In this document: positions 32,546-33,351 of the stretch, piece after piece
Layout of the letters: every line of letters starts with the position of its first letter
How positions within the stretch are numbered: the stretch's first letter is position 1
DNA from: Gammaproteobacteria bacterium
Lineage (GTDB): Bacteria; Pseudomonadota; Gammaproteobacteria; SURF-13
DNA length: 33,351 nt
Reading direction: 5' to 3'
NCBI GenBank assembly: GCA_003599485.1
Contig: QZKM01000033.1
Coordinates: 1-33,351, forward strand
Notes under the pieces: model-generated
What the model saw: only the letters and a program-made list of their open reading frames with translations
Told to the model about the DNA's origin: nothing
Database searches by the model: none
Made by a program: the position numbers and the translations under genes

Positions 32546-32772
32546 GATGCCTTTACCAGCGGCAGCTCCCGCTCCCGCACGGCTTCTGCGGCGTATTGCA
32601 GGGCTTCGCGTATATCCTCAGCCTGCAAATCGGGAAAGGCGCGGAGGATTTCCTGCTGGGCCATGCCTTCCGCCACCATCCCTACGACGGTTGCTACCGG
32701 GATACGGAGGCCACGTATGCAGGGCGCTCCCCCCATTTGATCGGGGCTGATGGTGATGCGCTGGAATTTCAT
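32542..32772 (-). CDS. DUF433 domain protein, probable antitoxin
   Basis: A 76-residue DUF433 protein: [58 protein letters not shown]. The helical repeat with a winged-helix-like fold suggests DNA binding and autoregulation. It overlaps the DUF5615 gene by 4 bases, antitoxin first, as is typical. The start ATG at 32770-32772 is preceded by AGGAG (on the minus strand, GGAGGAGAC just upstream). It lies between two identical 56-bp repeats. Confidence 0.88.
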   Translation of the reverse strand: MKFQRITISPDQMGGAPCIRGLRIPVATVVGMVAEGMAQQEILRAFPDLQAEDIREALQYAAEAVRERELPLVKAS

Positions 32773-32830
32773 TTTGCAGTCTCCTCCAAAAATCAGTTTA
32801 CCATATCACTATTGGCCCCACATTAACCCG

Positions 32831-32886
32831 GCAGCCCGGATGCAGCGCAGCCTGCCTGCGCAGGCAGACGGAGTCCGGGTGTCGTT
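32831..32886. repeat. 56-bp palindromic repeat, copy 2
   Basis: Identical to 32112-32167 over 56 bases and in the same orientation. The two copies bracket the DUF433/DUF5615 pair. It also lies upstream of the porin gene. Confidence 0.95.
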
Positions 32887-32980
32887 CCAACTCCCGGATT
32901 CCATTTCATTCCATCCGGGCTACTTGTTGTATTTATGCAACATAAGGCCGTTTGGGTGTGGTTTTTTTATAAATAAAGTG

Positions 32981-33010
32981 TTGCAATCCCGCCTCCGGCT
33001 ATGGTATGTT
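32981..33010 (+). promoter_or_regulatory. Porin promoter
   Basis: TTGCAA (32981-32986) and TATGTT (33005-33010) are spaced by 18 bases. The start would be near 33017. An AT-rich stretch (TTTTTTTATAAATAAAG) lies just upstream. The leader of about 75 bases to the ATG contains the 33017-33036 repeat. Confidence 0.5.
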
Positions 33011-33016
33011 GCCGAG

Positions 33017-33036
33017 GTCAACTGACGTCAATTGAC
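33017..33036 (+). promoter_or_regulatory. Tandem 10-bp operator-like repeat before the porin gene
   Basis: GTCAACTGAC (33017-33026) is followed immediately by GTCAATTGAC (33027-33036). The second is a perfect palindrome and the first differs at one base. TGACGTCA spans the junction. It overlaps the predicted transcription start and could bind a repressor. Confidence 0.4.
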
Positions 33037-33091
33037 TCTAGAGCAGTTTGTAGAAGTGTACATCTAAAAAATTTTTTAAGGAGAGAACGAA

Positions 33092-33351
33092 ATGAAGAAG
33101 AAACTTCTTGCAGTTGCAATCGCGGGCGCGTTCGCCGCTCCGGCTGCGATGGCCGATGAAGGCAACGTAACCATTTACGGTCAGGCCAATGCGGCAATTG
33201 AATCCACTGACGCTGACGGCACGGGTACCGCCGGACGCAAGACGAGTGTCGCCAGCAACGGTTCGCGCCTGGGCATCAAGGGCTGGGAGTCTTTGGGTAA
33301 CGGTCTCAAGGCCGTGTTCCTGATGGAATCGGCTGTGGGCTTGGATGGTGA
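33092..33351 (+). CDS. Outer-membrane porin, N-terminal part (truncated by window edge)
   Basis: 86 codons are visible, running off the right end. A Sec signal peptide of about 21 residues (MKKKLLAVAIAGAFAAPAAM then A-D) is followed by EGNVTIYGQANAAIESTDAD, typical of the first beta strand of Gram-negative trimeric porins. RKTSVASNGSRLGIKGWESL is the conserved second-strand region. Such porins form general diffusion channels. AAGGAG at 33078-33083 is well placed before the ATG at 33092. Whether it is anion-selective or phosphate-responsive cannot be judged. Confidence 0.93.
   Translation, partial: MKKKLLAVAIAGAFAAPAAMADEGNVTIYGQANAAIESTDADGTGTAGRKTSVASNGSRLGIKGWESLGNGLKAVFLMESAVGLDG

Overview
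The window is GC-rich, gene-dense chromosomal DNA from a gammaproteobacterium. The evidence is an E. coli-type SpeD, Coq7 for ubiquinone, the rpe-gph-trpEGDC order, an L13-S9 operon and a Gram-negative porin. The exact lineage cannot be read from the sequence. Reading frames, overlaps and codon use look native almost throughout, apart from repeat-bearing islands near the right end.

Region 1 (1-11270) is a phosphate/arsenate block. Leftwards run pstS, pstC, pstA, pstB and phoU (high-affinity phosphate uptake and its regulator). Next come acr3, a truncated arsC remnant and arsR leftwards, and an intact arsC divergently rightwards. Then ppk (polyphosphate synthesis) and ppx (polyphosphate breakdown) converge and overlap. 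PHO-box-like tandem 11-bp repeats lie before pstS, before pstC and before ppk, so uptake and polyphosphate storage look like one regulon. Pst and related transporters also carry arsenate, which gives the embedded arsenic genes a plausible rationale.

Region 2 (11260-19020) holds a cation diffusion facilitator gene coupled to ppx, two large cyclic-di-GMP proteins and molybdopterin genes moaC, moaD and moaE. One c-di-GMP protein is a membrane CHASE-GGDEF-EAL with an altered EAL metal site. The other is a soluble REC-PAS-PAS-GGDEF-EAL whose upstream region holds a perfect FNR/ANR box.

Region 3 (19048-24549) is rpe, gph, trpE, trpG, trpD and trpC, all rightward. A dispersed hairpin repeat lies between rpe and gph and again between trpG and trpD, and it supplies both upstream stop codons. 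A possible trp leader/attenuator precedes trpE.

Region 4 (24550-30830) contains a DUF4160/DUF2442 pair, an OsmC-family protein, a VOC protein, speD, coq7 (leftward), a [2Fe-2S] thioredoxin-fold protein and an ABC-2 exporter pair. The exporter pair is split by an inverted-repeat element carrying the 3' end of a GIY-YIG nuclease gene. rplM-rpsI follows.

Region 5 (30830-33351) is an accessory, repeat-rich stretch. It has a four-helix-bundle protein and tRNA-Gln(CUG) set among four copies of a purine-rich repeat. A SEC-C/YkgJ-like protein follows, with its linker built from palindromic repeat DNA. A DUF433/DUF5615 toxin-antitoxin-like pair is bracketed by two identical 56-bp repeats. The window ends in the start of a porin gene.

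A recurring feature is that several starts lack a Shine-Dalgarno sequence but have a -10-like hexamer 6-8 bases before the start codon (ppk, arsR, the DUF4160 gene, coq7, possibly moaD). This suggests leaderless mRNAs.
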